Shown here piece after piece: positions 43,184 to 43,490 of a stretch of DNA of 43,490 nucleotides (positions are counted from its first letter, which is position 1; each line of letters starts with the position of its first letter). Below the pieces are notes generated by a model. The model was not told the DNA's origin and did no database searches. It worked only from the letters and a program-made list of their open reading frames with translations. This DNA comes from Fervidicola ferrireducens (GTDB taxonomy: Bacteria > Bacillota > Thermosediminibacteria > Thermosediminibacterales > Thermosediminibacteraceae). The DNA lies in the NCBI RefSeq assembly GCF_001562425.1, contig NZ_LOED01000019.1, forward strand, positions 1 through 43,490, written 5' to 3'. A program made the translations under genes and the position numbers.

Positions 43184-43490
43184 ATGAGGCGAACAAATAT
43201 TGTCCGGGTTTTGCCCAGCAAGCAACAAAAGCAAATACTCGAAACAATCGGGGATCGCTGTGCTGCTCTCTGGAATGCCATTCAGTACAGGTGCAGGCAG
43301 GCCTTCTTCAAGAGTGAACCCGTGCCTTCCTACGAAACCCTGTGTGCCGAGTTCAAGGAGCATCCGGCGTATCGTGCCCTGCCCGCCCACATAGGGCAGG
43401 AGGTCATCAAAAAGGCAAGGAAGGCGTGGGACTCCTTCTTTGCCTGCCTGCGGCTGTACCGGAAAGGCAAACTGGAGGAGCCGCCACGCA
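43184..43490 (+). CDS. tnpB: TnpB, N-terminal fragment (cut by the window end)
   Basis: ATG 43184 opens a frame continuing to the window end, giving 102 residues. MRRTNIVRVLPSKQQ, ETIGDRCAALWNAIQYRCRQ and AHIGQEVIKKARKAWDSFF match the N-terminal part of TnpB proteins (the OrfB HTH/WED-REC start). The nuclease residues lie outside. It points in the same direction as the fragment at 1-170; whether both are copies of the same element cannot be judged because the two fragments do not overlap. Confidence 0.82.
   Translation, partial: MRRTNIVRVLPSKQQKQILETIGDRCAALWNAIQYRCRQAFFKSEPVPSYETLCAEFKEHPAYRALPAHIGQEVIKKARKAWDSFFACLRLYRKGKLEEPPR

Noticed and set aside
1-43490. CRISPR array, tRNA or rRNA genes
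   Set aside because: No regularly spaced repeats and no cloverleaf or rRNA-like sequence were noticed on reading; no search tool was used.

Overview
The window looks like chromosome from a thermophilic or moderately thermophilic anaerobic Firmicute of the Clostridia (Thermosediminibacter/Thermoanaerobacter-like; an inference from gene content, not a database match). Supporting signs are the walR-walK-yycH-yycI block, a glnA-glnR pair, a sodium-pumping biotin decarboxylase operon, a tungsten aldehyde:ferredoxin oxidoreductase with its own MoaD-like protein, TRAP transport, DUF362 ferredoxin-like and LarA-like proteins, many TTG/GTG starts behind strong GGAGG sites, and IS605-type TnpB genes cut by both window ends.

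Layout. 1-541: 3' end of a tnpB, a string of stem-loops that could be its omega/right-end RNA, and a terminator. 542-3355 (minus): M20 amidohydrolase and AbgT-type transporter, from a strong promoter followed by tandem 11-bp repeats. 3465-6625: pyridoxal-phosphate synthase pdxS-pdxT (minus) divergent from the MocR-type regulator pdxR (plus). 6639-10214 (minus): four-subunit Na+-translocating methylmalonyl-CoA-type decarboxylase mmdA-mmdD-mmdC-mmdB. 10215-10609: non-coding, with a palindrome, a probable promoter and a 96-nt nested stem structure.

10610-22838 (minus) is the most unusual part: a 13-gene catabolic cluster read from one consensus promoter. It starts with a GntR/FCD regulator, then a MoaD/ThiS-like protein, an RraA-type aldolase, an Ldh2-type dehydrogenase, an aldehyde:ferredoxin oxidoreductase, a cupin, a three-part TRAP transporter, a zinc dehydrogenase, a creatininase-family hydrolase, a second zinc dehydrogenase and a TIM-barrel epimerase. 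The dehydrogenase/creatininase/epimerase trio matches, at family level, IolM-IolN-IolO of the Thermotoga inositol pathway, so a cyclitol or related sugar acid is a reasonable substrate guess. Three copies of the palindrome TGATATATCA, two inside a 20-bp sequence conserved at 19 positions, lie only in this cluster, and three U-run-free hairpins sit between its genes.

22885-24810: glnA and divergent glnR with a GlnR-like box over the glnA -35. 24797-29835: a second GntR regulator, a half-size EamA transporter, flavin reductase, PfpI-type protein, molybdopterin oxidoreductase and rlmH. 29902-34578: an operon of LarA-like, M28 peptidase-like and DUF362 genes. 34588-39722: walR-walK, a small exported protein not part of the classic walRK operon, yycH and yycI; an exact WalR-consensus box lies before the small gene. 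39821-42498: nitrate/sulfonate/taurine-type ABC transporter. 42620-43490: UPF0756 membrane protein, terminator, IS left-end hairpins and the 5' part of a second tnpB.
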